Positions 23,701 through 36,220 of a DNA stretch of 64,000 bases are shown piece after piece; position 1 is the stretch's first letter, and each line of letters opens with the position of its first letter. The notes under the pieces are model-generated. The model saw nothing but the letters and a program-made list of their open reading frames with translations, was not told where the DNA came from and ran no database searches. Made by a program: the position numbers and the translations under genes. Source of the stretch: Taenia hydatigena (lineage: Eukaryota > Platyhelminthes > Cestoda > Cyclophyllidea > Taeniidae); NCBI GenBank assembly GCA_036345935.2, contig JADWOT020000005.1, positions 20,562,369 through 20,626,368 of the forward strand, given 5' to 3'.

Positions 23701-26700
23701 TATACTCTCTATATCAATTTATCCTCAGCCAGCAGGTGAGATTGGGTATGTATACGCTCGGTACACACTTGTGGTACTAACTTCCTGGGAAAAGTCAGAG
23801 CGTCACGCATGTGTGATGCTGGTTGTAATGAAATAAAGACCGAACAGTGGGAAATTTTGAGTTTTTTCGTCCCTTACTTTGGATGAGGACTAAACACCAA
23901 GACTTGTGCGAGTGTTGTCCTTCATATGCATGTGTTTGAGAGCCTAGTGAAGTGTGTCACACGGCCTAACTGAGAAAGTTGGGAGGTTGTGTATGCACAT
24001 GAAAGGACGCCGAACACTGGTTGTGTATTTTCCTTCCTATCCTACTTATCTACCGTCTGTCTGCATATGCGACTGCGTATGCATTTATGTGTGTGTGTGC
24101 ATAGTTCATATTTATTTCCGTCCTTGTGTCTACCTTTGGCACCGCACTTTGCATTCTTGCTTAGTGCATGATGCGATGGTCACGTAGAATTCTACCTCAT
24201 CACTTATTACAGCAGTGCTTTAAGCAGCGGATCCTCTCTCCCCAGCCAAGCTATTCTACTCGCATTTCTTCTTCTTTTCTTCCTCCCAAAATCGGGGGTC
24301 GAAGCCAACAGAAGGGGTTAAGGTTAGGTTATGTCTCCTGCCTCTGCTCCTACGTTTCGGTCAGCCTGCTCAATTACATCGATCTCCACGAAACTGGCGC
24401 TCTCCTTTAAAGCTCATTCCCTGCGCCTTTGAGAACGAGCTACTACATAGTTTTTTCTAAACACACGTGGAATAGGTGAGAAGGGCGGTCTTTGACTGAC
24501 TTCAGTGCTTTTCTCTTTCCCTTTCCTTCCTTTTCGTTTTTTCGCAGAAGTTTGTAGGAGACGCCACCTAGCACCCACTAATTTGCATTCCTCATACCTC
24601 TGAATCAGTTTTAAGAATTGCTTCTCAGTAGGGGTGGAGGGTGGGTGAGAGCGGGAAAAAGTTAACTTCCACATTTTTAGCTAAAGAAGATTCCTTTTTT
24701 GACAGGCTACTTGTATCCCTGTTCCCACACCAGAAACCTAATTACATTGATAAAATTTCACCGAAGAAACATATTTCGTGTGGTCAATTGTTTGACAAAA
24801 GAATGCCAGGCTTGAATGCTCCTTTGTCCATGCCTTGCTGCTACGTGGGTGACGTTGAAGGCAACCGTCTCGTGGAGTGAGTTGACGATCCTCCACCGAA
24901 GTGACAAAATTATTAAATTTGCTTTTTGAAGAAAGTCAGAATAATGCCAAATTCGGATGGATTTTTCTTTTTACTTCTTTGTTTATTTACTTGTCTAAAC
25001 AAAAGTGGGGAAATTCTAACCCTTCTTGGGTTTTACGAGTCCAGACTAAGGTGGGAGTCGTACTAACTCCTCCTTCTATTCACATCCAGTCGGACAATAC
25101 CATCGGGTGAGAAGACAATGGCTTTAAACAACCGTTTCTACTGTGAAAAGTGTGTTCCTCCTCAAATTGCCCGAGAAGATAGTACCGGAGTGGAAGAGGC
25201 CATCCCAAACCCCCCTGAGAAGTGGACCTCCTCCTCCGCCCCTCCCCCACAAGACCTTTCAGTTGATCCCCGAGAGAAATTCCCGCCAAAGGTGAAGATT
25301 CCCAAGAGTTCCTCCCTGCCGCGCCGACTGGGCGGTCTATTCCGTTTTAAGAAGTCGCGTTCACAAACCCTTCAACCCACCGCTCCTTCAACTCGAGTGG
25401 GGGAGTCAACTTCGAAGAATACCGCACTGACAAATGGAACCGATGCCTTGACTGTAAATGTTGGAGAGGTAGATATGGCCAGTAAGTGATACATTCCTCA
25501 TCAATTATACAGTGAATGTGGAAGTACAAACAGAGGCCGACATTAAATACCCTACGGATGGTGGTAGATGCCTTTTTCTGCAGAATAGATACTTCCTGGA
25601 ATGCTGTACTACTGTAAAGGAAAAAGTGATTTTCGCCGACATAGAATGTGGCCAAAATGTGTGTGTTGCTTGCACGAATCCACCAAGAGAGATGAGGGCA
25701 GGAGAATTTGGGTGGTGGAGGGAGGAAGGAAAGAAGGGGCTGTTGGGATGAGCTGATGGGTGAGCATTGATTGGTCAGACTGTTCGACCAATGAGAAGGC
25801 GAGAATAAAGCAGTGTTGCTCCACAAGCGTGACGTGCATCACTGGCCTTCACAAGTTACACATATCTTGATAATTAAGGTGCTCAGAATGGAATTAGGCG
25901 ATGGGCTCACTGATTTAGCAATCCAAAAATAGCTTGTTAACATATTTATTTAATGTTAATGACGCCAGTTTTTACCATTAAATTCCATGCCAGGAGAGAG
26001 ATTGATGGAATTTCAATGCCATAAATTGACGGTAGGGTGTTTACTTTGAATCACATGTGCACCACTTTGAAGGGAAAAGTGATGGAAGTGAGCTACAAGG
26101 TCCATAGACGCAACATGACTGATTGATTGGCTTGTGATGCGAAAGTACCTTTTCCCATCATAGACATCGCACCAAAAAGCGCAACATTGGTTATCATGGG
26201 ATGATTTACTCATAACTCTGCCTTACTATTTGGGAAATACCCTGGAATGCCATGTTTTTGTTTATTTCCTATCTGACATCTGTCTGCTCGGTAAAGGCGA
26301 AATTCTTCTTCAGGAGCAGACAAAGGTGATGTTCTTATGAGACAGCTCAAGATATATCATAATATTGTAAAAAATTGCCTCAGATGACTCGCATTCACCT
26401 CAGAATGATGATTATCACCTTGACATGGCATTAAACAGACCCAATACATCGAAAGACAAGCAGAATGATAGATATTTGGAAAATAGGAGTGAGGTTTTTC
26501 AATGCTGCGTTTTTCTGGAAGAAAATGCGCGAATTCATGAGTGATGCCAAGCTTGCACACACTTTGTCACCGTCAGTCACGATCCTGACGCCCTTTGTGC
26601 AGTTTATCCTTTGTTAATTTTAGGTACAGATTCTGGAATTGGGAAGAAATTTGATGTGAGTTCCTCTTTTTCTTCTGCTTGTCTTTTCCCTGTCTTCTTT

Positions 26701-29700
26701 TCTAATTGGAAGCCCAATTGAGCGTCATTGATCATGTCAGGTGGGTAGAGTGGAAAAGCTCCTTTTGTTTAAATCCTCATTTTGCCTCTTTTTTCTATGT
26801 CACCTATCCACCGATCCTCCTCTTCTCTCACTTCGTTTTCGTCCTCTTTGTACCTGTAAAGTCGATGCCGTTTTTGCAATCTCGAGATGGCAGAGGACCA
26901 CTAGCGCCTCATCTTCCTCCCTCTTTAGCATAGCCAAAGTCCGACCTACAGCCTATACTCTGGAGATGAGACTGTTCTCGCCAAACAGCAAGATGTGCAA
27001 ACCACCGTAAGCATGCTGTTATTGGTGTTATTAACAGGAGTGTCTCGCGTAAAAATTGGCTTTATTTGCTCCACCCTCCTCCTCCCTCCCAAAACCCTCC
27101 ACTGCCTTTTCCTTCCCCTCTTCCTTCGGTGCCGCCTTCATCTGCCTTACCACCTCTCCACTCCTCCATCTATCCTCCCCCTTCTTCTCTCCCCACATCC
27201 CCTCCACCTCTTTGAAACCACATCCATTCGTTTTTTCCCGAGAAATAATACAAGGATTGCTTTAGGCTGAAGTAGGCAGAGGCTGGACTTGGCTTTAGAG
27301 GATTAGGGGGATTCGAGAGAGCATACTCTATAAATAGGTTGGGAAGTTTTTACCAAACAGGCAAACAAACACTCCCCTATTCTCACTTTACGGAGGGTAA
27401 TATTTTATTATCCAAAGGAAAAAAAGAGAGTGAGCGAGGGGGCGGAGGAGCTGAACGTGTTCGGATGCCTTCCGCCCTCTTATTTGTTTGTTTGAATGTG
27501 TTTGTGTGAGAAGGTCTGGAAACAGGTCGATCATGTAAAAGGGTGTAAAAATTCTCTCTCTCACCCTCCCTTCCGTGGGGATGCTATCTCTTTTAAAACC
27601 TTCATTATCGTGAGAAGAAACTCATCCTCGTTCCCGTATCTCCTTGCCTGTTTTGAGTACATACATACAGTTATCTTGTATGTTTAAATGTGCTTGACTT
27701 CCAGTGGCGTGGGGAGGAGGTGGTGGTTGAAAATAAAAACAAAAAGCGAGAAATCGCCGGTTAAGAAAAAACTTTGTGCTCTTTTCAAAATACCTTTTTT
27801 TCTTGTTACATGCTCGTGTAGAAGTTCTAAGTATTTCCTTTCCCCCCCCCCTTTCACCCCCCATCCTCGCCTCCCCTCGCTTCTGTTTGGCACTCTGCCA
27901 AAAGCTGTAAAAGATGCACACGGAGTAGTATTACGATCCAATCAGTTGGAGCTTTGAGATGCCTTTCTTTTTTAATGTGTTGTTTTGAAAGAGGGAAATC
28001 TTTTTATTCCATCTTCTTTGGTGTAAAGATCTTTGATTGATGGGGACGGTCTCGATTACATCACCTTTGATGTCACTTGCTCAAAAATGGTTAATAAACT
28101 AATAAAACGTATCGACAATTTGTTTTTAAGGTGAGGACAGGTGGATGTTAAGTCGAGAGTCGACGCCACATCCACAGTAAACTCGTAGTTTCTCGACTGA
28201 TTCAGCCGTGAAGTTTTGAGGTAGAATCCAGACGGTTTGGGAGTAGTTTGGTACACGGCATGTCCAGGTTGAAGGGCGAGCTTTTGAGGTCATCCATTCA
28301 ATGCGTGAAGCATCCATGATCTTCGGTGGTATCGATCTTGTCTGTATTGATTCTCATTGGGATTGTAGCCAATAGAAAGCTACCCGGTGACGCATAGCAC
28401 AAGCGGTACTCCCGCAGTGCCTTATTCCCTCGACGCCGCATTGACCACACCTTCGATGGTAAACACCCTCTCCGGTGACGCTTCCACACTCCTCTTTGGC
28501 TCCGTACGACGAATTTGCCCACCTGGCGTCGACTATGGACATCAGTACCCTGTCTCTTATCTACGTCTAGCTGAACAGGGCTACACAGCTGTTACTAGCT
28601 CTGATTTTCTCAGTTCTACCAGTCCTCTTTCTGCCACCACTACCCCTGCTTCCATTCGTCGCCCGCCACCCTCATCTAGTGCATCTTCCACTCGGCGTTT
28701 GTCTCGTCGAGACATGCTTTCTACCCACCATGCACAAACTCGCACTTTGCCAACCAGCTCCGCGGATCCGACGTCACGACAAATTGGGGGGTTTGTGGAT
28801 CGCCGGTACAATGCACAGGTCTTCGGTGAAGTTGATGGTGCCAGACCTGAAAAGGATCGTTACACACGGTATCGACAGCTATCTCCTGCCTCAAACTCAA
28901 TGGGACGAGCGCTTAGCTCGGGTCGGAGTGTTGGTGCACCCCCCAACTTCATTACTGGCAAGTCACGTGAGTCCAGATCCAAGTCGGCTTTTCATGTTAT
29001 TGCCATTTCACTGAATTAGTGGTTAAAAGTCTGCTGAGAATGAAGAGGTAGCATATAACAACCTAAAAGTCATTCACTTGCACCATGGGTTGAAAGAAGT
29101 CGTTCACGTCAAACCAGAACTTGCGAGTTGGTGTGCATTCCATCGTCACTGTTCTTTAGACCTTGTAAATATGCTCACACGTTGGAATTTTTGCTTTTCA
29201 TCCACTAGCAACTTCTTTAATCTCCATGCGATGTTGTCTATCGGTATCTGCAGGTAGATCGCTTTATCTGAATTTTCCGCATTGCCCATGATTCGCCATT
29301 GTCTTGGTACTTTCTCCCCTGTTAAAGGTACTCGTTTATCCTGATTGTTTCTTATTATAGAGGTGATTTTTCCTACCCTTTCAAGGTGGAAGTCAATGCA
29401 ACACTTTTCTTTGACTTTATTCACTCCTAAAGATGAGGCAAACTTGTTCATTGTTTCGTTCCCCGCTCTCTTTCTCTCTTTGGTGTAAGTGAAGAATTTT
29501 CAACTTGCTCTTTGGGGAATTTTTAAGACGCAAAGTGAAAATTTGAATAAACGGTCAATTTTTTTGTCTCGGTGGAGAAAAAGTATGGAAGTTTCATGCA
29601 AGCAGAAGCGTTGGGTGTTAAACGCACTGACAAAGGGAGAATGCGCCTTTTTTTGATTTGCCTGATGGAATTGAACGACCGTTGGGGTTGCGTTGAGCGA

Positions 29701-32700
29701 GAAGGTATTCAACTCGACAGTTGACTAAAAATGGGACCGATCACCCTGTCGTCTGCCAGTTTGTTGGCAAATCCACAGTCATCCCGCTGATTCGGGGATT
29801 CATTCGTTTGTTGGACTATGCATCAATACACCCGTGGCACCATGCACGGATCCAGCTGGCAGGAAGCCTTTCGTATTTTGGCTGGCATTGTGAAGCAAAG
29901 CATCAAACAGTGGTCATTTTTTATTCATCATCGATGTTTTGCTGTGAAACCCTATCTTCATCTGAGTCCTTTTTTTCGCCTTCTAGAAACCTACTCTTCC
30001 TACTCTACCCCGAATGTCAACAGTCGGCGAGGTAAGTGACATTTCATCGTTGCATTTGTCTGTCTGCTACCTTTTTATAAAGTGTTGAAACAATTGCAGT
30101 TGTAACAGCTTTTCTCTACTCTCCTTCGCACATTTAGGCATACGTGTGTTGGGTGAGCTCTACCTGTCGTTTTCGTTTCCCTCCCCTTGCAAAATGTCAT
30201 TGTCATTCTATTGCCATCGAGGCTGATCGGTTGTTGGTTGTTCCCTCCCCCTATCGTTAGCTTTGGTGTTGTTGCATTTTTTTTGAATTTGTGATACTTT
30301 GAACTCCTTTTCCACTCACCAAATCCTCCCTCCTTCAATCATTTCGCCTTCTTCTCCTCTAAAGCAGTAGATTTGCGTGACAAAAGTAATCTACCCCCGT
30401 TGCCATTGTTGGCGTCCCCTGCTGCCGTCCGAAAGATTGATTTACCCAGACAATGAATATTTAAGGGAAACCGGGTATTCGTGGTACAATGCGGCTGTTC
30501 AAAGTGGGCTGTTAGACGCTCAGTTGATTAAGGCAAAAATCGCAAATTGTAAGTGGCCAGGAAATCACCTCCTTCCTCGCTCTCCTCTTATATTGAAAAG
30601 CAAAACCCTTTTATTGATTTGACATTGAGCAATTAGGCTCTTAACAGCCAGCCAATCGTATTTCCTGTCGAAAATATGTCATATGTCAAAAAAGGTACTA
30701 TTATGACGGAGTAAAAACTCAGTTAATTAACTTTTATGTGAATAAAGTATCAGGCTTAATTTTCACCTTCTCAGCAGTGGCAATTGAATTTTGTACCCGA
30801 GCAATAACACGAGACACTTGGCCTCACACCGATTTATGTATTTTTCATAGTTCTATGACAAGCAGTGACAAGATGAATTAAATTGTGGGGTATGGGGAAT
30901 CTCCTCAACCGCTTTGTTGCATGTAGTCTGCTCAACGCCCCTCCCCTTCCCCCCTGTTTGGATTATGCTTTTATTTATTCCCCCTTTTTCTGCTCCGAAT
31001 GTTTGGTGTTGATTTTGTTTGTGAAAGTCCCTTTTTTGTCTTGATTTTCTCTGATTTAAAAATACTTTTTTGTGCTTGTTTTAATATTTTATTAGTTTTT
31101 TATTTGATTTTTGCCCTATATCTTTGTCTGTGCAATCTGGCTCTCAAATTTCATCCACTTCATCAATTACTTGGATTGGGAGATGCGAATAAACTTGAAG
31201 AGAAAAAGCCGCTCTTTTGTGTACAAAAATGGACCAGTTGAATGTGGGATCCCACCTCCCCACCCTCGGCGTCATAACAGTGACCGTAGCGATTAGATTG
31301 AAGGGGGTGTGGCATTGACTGTCTATCGCACCGCCCTCCGTAGACCTCGACGGGTTCCGCCTGTCACCTGCTCTCCCATCCATCGCCTTTATAGTCCGAT
31401 GGCTGCAAGCCCTCGAATGGGGGACGTGGTGCGAAGTAGCATCTTGGAGGCGTGGTCCTAGCTTATACTTGAGTTCTTTTTTTCTTGCCATTTTTACAGC
31501 CACCAGCCGTTTATCTGGAGTGCTGTCGCCTTATGCGGTGAGGAGGTGTGAGGTCATCAGATTTCTACTTACGAGGCTTGTTCGGGTCATAGCAAGACTT
31601 TAGTGAACATGCGATTATGGTAACGAACCACCGATATCGATGTGGCATCTGGGAGCAGTTGCTTCACTCGCAGAAGTGACTCCTATGCCGTGGTTCTCAA
31701 ATAGAACCACTATCACGTGGGATGGCGTTACTGACATAAGGCCTTACGACCATTAGTCGAATGCCTTGTTATTAGGGCCTTCTTGTAGGTAATATTTACG
31801 TGGTAGGGCTTTGGAGTCGTACCTCACCACCAATTTGTACCTCAAGTGCGTGCACTAACAGGGGTTCAGACTGACAAGCGATATTTGCGCCATCATTTGG
31901 TGATCATATGCCTGTAAACATTATGTCAGCCTTATTTGAAGCAGTTGGAATGATAAGAGCTTCGTGATACTAACGCTTCCCGTGCCCTATTCCACCGGAT
32001 CGGCTACCTTAATTTGCTTGCTGGTATAGTGGCTAGTTCACTTGACACTCTGTAGGGTCCCTCAAGACGGAAACACCGGAGAATGACAGCACAATTGTTC
32101 ACCACATTTCTGTGCATGATTTGCCAGCTAAATCCTGTCCTCCTAACGTCCTCATACTCTCGCTACAGAGCTAAATTAATCTCTATTTTTTCATTCTAGC
32201 TGAAACAATGATGCGATCACCACCACGCGTGGGCAGATCCATGAGTCCGGAGGCCGCTCTCTTGGTTCAAGCCGAGGCCAGACGACTGGCTGCCTATCCG
32301 GGTGCCAAAATTCCTGACGCCGATAGTGAACCCGCTATCGACCGATACGATTGGCCGGCGCCACCGTCTCCGGCTGTTGTTATGATTGATCGACGTGAGT
32401 AGTTTATTAACTTACTTCTCCAGCTGTGCTGTCCTCGGATCTTGAGGCCATCCGATACCTGTTTGCAACACTGTTGAGTGAATCCTGTTATCACAAGGAT
32501 ATGAACGACCCACGTCACATAATTTGTGATGCCGAGTTAAGCAATCCAGGATGCCACGTATATGCTGCACTGATAATGAACATAGTAATAGACAATCGAC
32601 ATATTGAAAACTTTCATCTTGACATTCTACGGGCAGTTTGTTTCAGTGATGATTCAACCTTTTGTGGCTGTATGGACTGTGACTTGTTGAAAGTCTGAAT

Positions 32701-35700
32701 CGCTCTGTATCTATCGCCAGTCCAACACAACCACTCAATCCGATCCGATGTTTGGTAGATGTGGCATCTCCCTTATCAGTGATAGATGAGTGTAGGAATG
32801 TTTAGCTTTACTCACCCATCTGGGTAACCAAGGAGGCTTATGGGGCTGCCAATATTGCTCAAGGCAATGGCTGGTAGGGAATTGTCAACTGACCCACAGA
32901 GCATGTGTGCGCCAGTCCATCGGTTCGGTTGTCGTTTCTCGTTTCTCGTCGTTTTAGCACTCCCTGTGATGAGACGCGTGGATGAGCCGAGAATGTGATT
33001 AGGGGTTGTCAAGCTCGTTTAACGCATAAAATAGAGTGACCGAACATGCAACTCAAATGGAACTAAAAGTAGCTGCATCAGGTGGAGGGTGAGGAATGGC
33101 TTGGCTTGGTGAAGGAGTCAAGAAGGCAGTGCGGTGGTGCTTCGGGTGGACGGTGATGCTAAACACTTGGTGCATTTGTTCGCCACCTGATAACGTAGTG
33201 TACGGAGGTAAACAAAGTGGATCCTCTCTCATTAATTAAGAGGCGATAAAAGGCTTCAAAGGTTACTTATTGGTGAATCATAAACAAACAACTTGAATCT
33301 CACATCGTTTACTAACTGACTACCTGACTGACTGACTGACTGACTGACTGAATGGATGAATGAGAGTGAGTGGGGAAGAGGAGAGAGGAGCAGGATGTGT
33401 AGGGTGGTAGGGAGAGAGTGACAAATTGACCGACCTTTGACGGGAAGGGACTGATGTGTCCCAACGTTAGGCAAACGAATTCGTCTTTGTTGACTCCCAA
33501 GGAGATGACCCTTCATCTACCATACTCTCCACACCTTGGGCTAGTGAGGAGGAGATTGACTGTAGGAAGACAGTGCTTGAATTGCGTGCATACTTGACTC
33601 AAGTGGGAATTTTCCTCTTGTTGAAAGCGAGATGTTGCAACAAGGCTGAGATCTAGCTGCTAAAAACGCTCACAAGTCGGACAACAATCCCCTTCTTGTC
33701 CCCACAAGGCAATGCATCACCCCCACACGTGTTATCTCAAGATTTTCCCCCGAAGCGATTTTATTGAGCGAGAGGGATGCCTTGCTGCTTCTCTCTTCTT
33801 CAGATGATGGTTTTCACCTTTTCGTGACATCATCAGACGTGCGAAATAAAGGTGAAGGATTCTTGATCGTATCCATGGTTTGGCTCTTCCAAATGCATCT
33901 TGGTCACCTTATGGCTAGTCTTGTTTACACAACTAGCTTTTTAAAAGAGGATCGAAAATTTAATGTTTATTTCACATTTTTTTAGGTCTGTAATGAAGGA
34001 GAGAATCAATCGCTTGTTTCGGTATGGTCATGTTGTAGCCAATGAGAAGCGATGATGGGCATCATTTAACCAATCAGCATGAAGCGTTGAATTTGTTAGG
34101 CCAATTTGATATTTTGTAAAAGAAATTCTTAGTGAAAAAGGGGCTTATAGCCTGTATTCCATGTTAAAAAATAACAAATCAAAGATGGTTCATCTTACAA
34201 ACTTTTATGCAAAGGATGAATATACGAGTCTTTAGCCTCATTTTGAATCGCTTACTTGCGATTACCCAAGAGAAAGATATGAGTGATGAGAGGAAGCCTT
34301 TTGGCACTGTTGCGAATGTTGTTGTGCGTAAAAATCTGAATTTTTCGATAGTCCTTTTCTCTGGATTGGTACAGGGCTGTGAGAAGACAGCTCATAAACA
34401 AATCTCTTTATGCAGATCTTGCCAACTCTGTCGAATATCTAGATGTATGGTATTGTGCTGTTGCCAAGAGCTTTCAGTAGTTTGACGACTTGTGAAATGT
34501 CTACGTAGCTTTTTTATATAGTGCTTACCCATGATTTCCATTGTACCATTAAGTGCAGACACAAGTGAGCCTTGGTTTTGTGAACTTTCAACGGCGTTTT
34601 CGAACGCAGAATTTCAAGGGATCCATCTCAGAATAACTAGTAAGTGGCATGCCAGTGAGAATGTTTGGCCTTTTACTTCTAGATCGTAGAGGCTAAGGCA
34701 CCACTTAGTGTTCCATCAATCTGAAGGTTCTGTAGGTCGTCACTGATTTGTTATGGCTCCGGTGCCCCACTTCTCAAGTTTATCACTTCAGCTACAACTT
34801 TAGATTTTTCTGAGATCTTCGATAGAGTGAATAGCGTCTGGGTGATACCACAAGCAGTTTTGACAAGTTTGTCCTGTCGACAGGATGTTTGGATGAAGTT
34901 TGTGATAAACAATTACTAAAGTGACAAACTGATGGCCTGCCAGCCGATCACTGGTAAGACACTTTAGAAATGCTAGTACTAGATCTGTAAGCCAATGACG
35001 ATCTCGGTAGCGATGGCTCAATTTCCAGCCTACTGCCCAGTGGGTGGTGTGCTGGCCGCCTGATTCGAGGTATTTTACCGATACATAGCTCGTCATGATT
35101 GTGGCGTGCACAGGCGATGAATCTTTTTGTCGCATATGTGAACCCCTGTACAAACATTAACATATGTACCCTTGGCCAGTTGGCACACAGAATGACCTCA
35201 AATTTGCTAGCAATGATGCCAAAGATTATCTCAATCATATCATCACATCTATGGTATCTAGATGAACCATTAGAGACCACTGGATCTAGCCCTCGCTGCT
35301 GAGGTGAAACGGGTAGTTCCAACGCTAGTTCGCTCGTTGTAGGGGTCTTGTCGAAGGACACCTTGCTATCCACAATAGATTTGACAATCTCATCTCGTAT
35401 TTTGCCACTCAAGCAGAGTCTCTGCCACCTCTTACCTCTTCAGTGTTTTCATTTACTGACCTTGGCCCTGTTGATCCACGGTTGGCCTCTTTTGGTGCGA
35501 TATTTATTTTCTGAACAATGGAAAGTTTAATTGTTAGATGTAATGTGATTGAAGCCCCCATTGTATTCTTCTGCTTTTTTCCTCTCCTTTTCATCTACCC
35601 CTTATTTCATCAAATGTAGGTGAAGACCTTAAAAAGAATTACCAATCCCAAAATGCCCTCTTTCCCTGTAGTCTGAAGAAAGCTACCAAATGGAAAGGAG

Positions 35701-36179
35701 GTATCATATGCAGAGTAGTGTCATGTGTCAAGAGGTCTGAAGGGCTGCCAACTTGTGCTTTGCTTCTCCCTTCATAGGCGATGTCAATGGAAGCAGACAA
35801 TGGCAAAGTAAAGGTGGATTTAAAAAATGGGTCCACTTTGGTCGATATTCCCATTTTATTAACTCTTTTCCCCAAATTACATGATTAAAGAGCAATCGGT
35901 ATGCTTAATTTGAAGTTTTCTCTTCTCAAACGAAGAGGTCAGGTGAATCTCTTGATCCAAGTCTCCGGTGGATGGTTAATCTGATTCACCCCCCGAGTCC
36001 AGGAAGCTTCACCTTGTCATGTCAACACCTAATCCATGAATAAGTTTTTTTTGTTTTATTCGAAAAAGTTTTGGAGCCCTATTTTCCTCTGAGAGATGTT
36101 GCAAAATACCTGATGTACCTACTTTGGCCTGATCACTCAACGCTTCTCACCAATTGGCGCTCTACAATGCACTGACTGT

Positions 36180-36220
<41 letters not shown>

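Noticed and set aside
25770..25792. Inverted ATTGGTC/GACCAAT pair
   Set aside because: It is a short palindrome containing CCAAT in an intron. No promoter context, and likely coincidental or part of an old repeat.
25347..25826. 159-codon minus-strand open frame
   Set aside because: It lies antisense to the well-supported abLIM exon 25090-25481, has Ser/Pro-rich low-quality content and no splice or start context.
33256..33516. Two identical minus-strand ORFs (also 36896-37156)
   Set aside because: They are the same shadow frame in the two identical repeat copies and include the microsatellite. Identity reflects the duplication, not a gene family.
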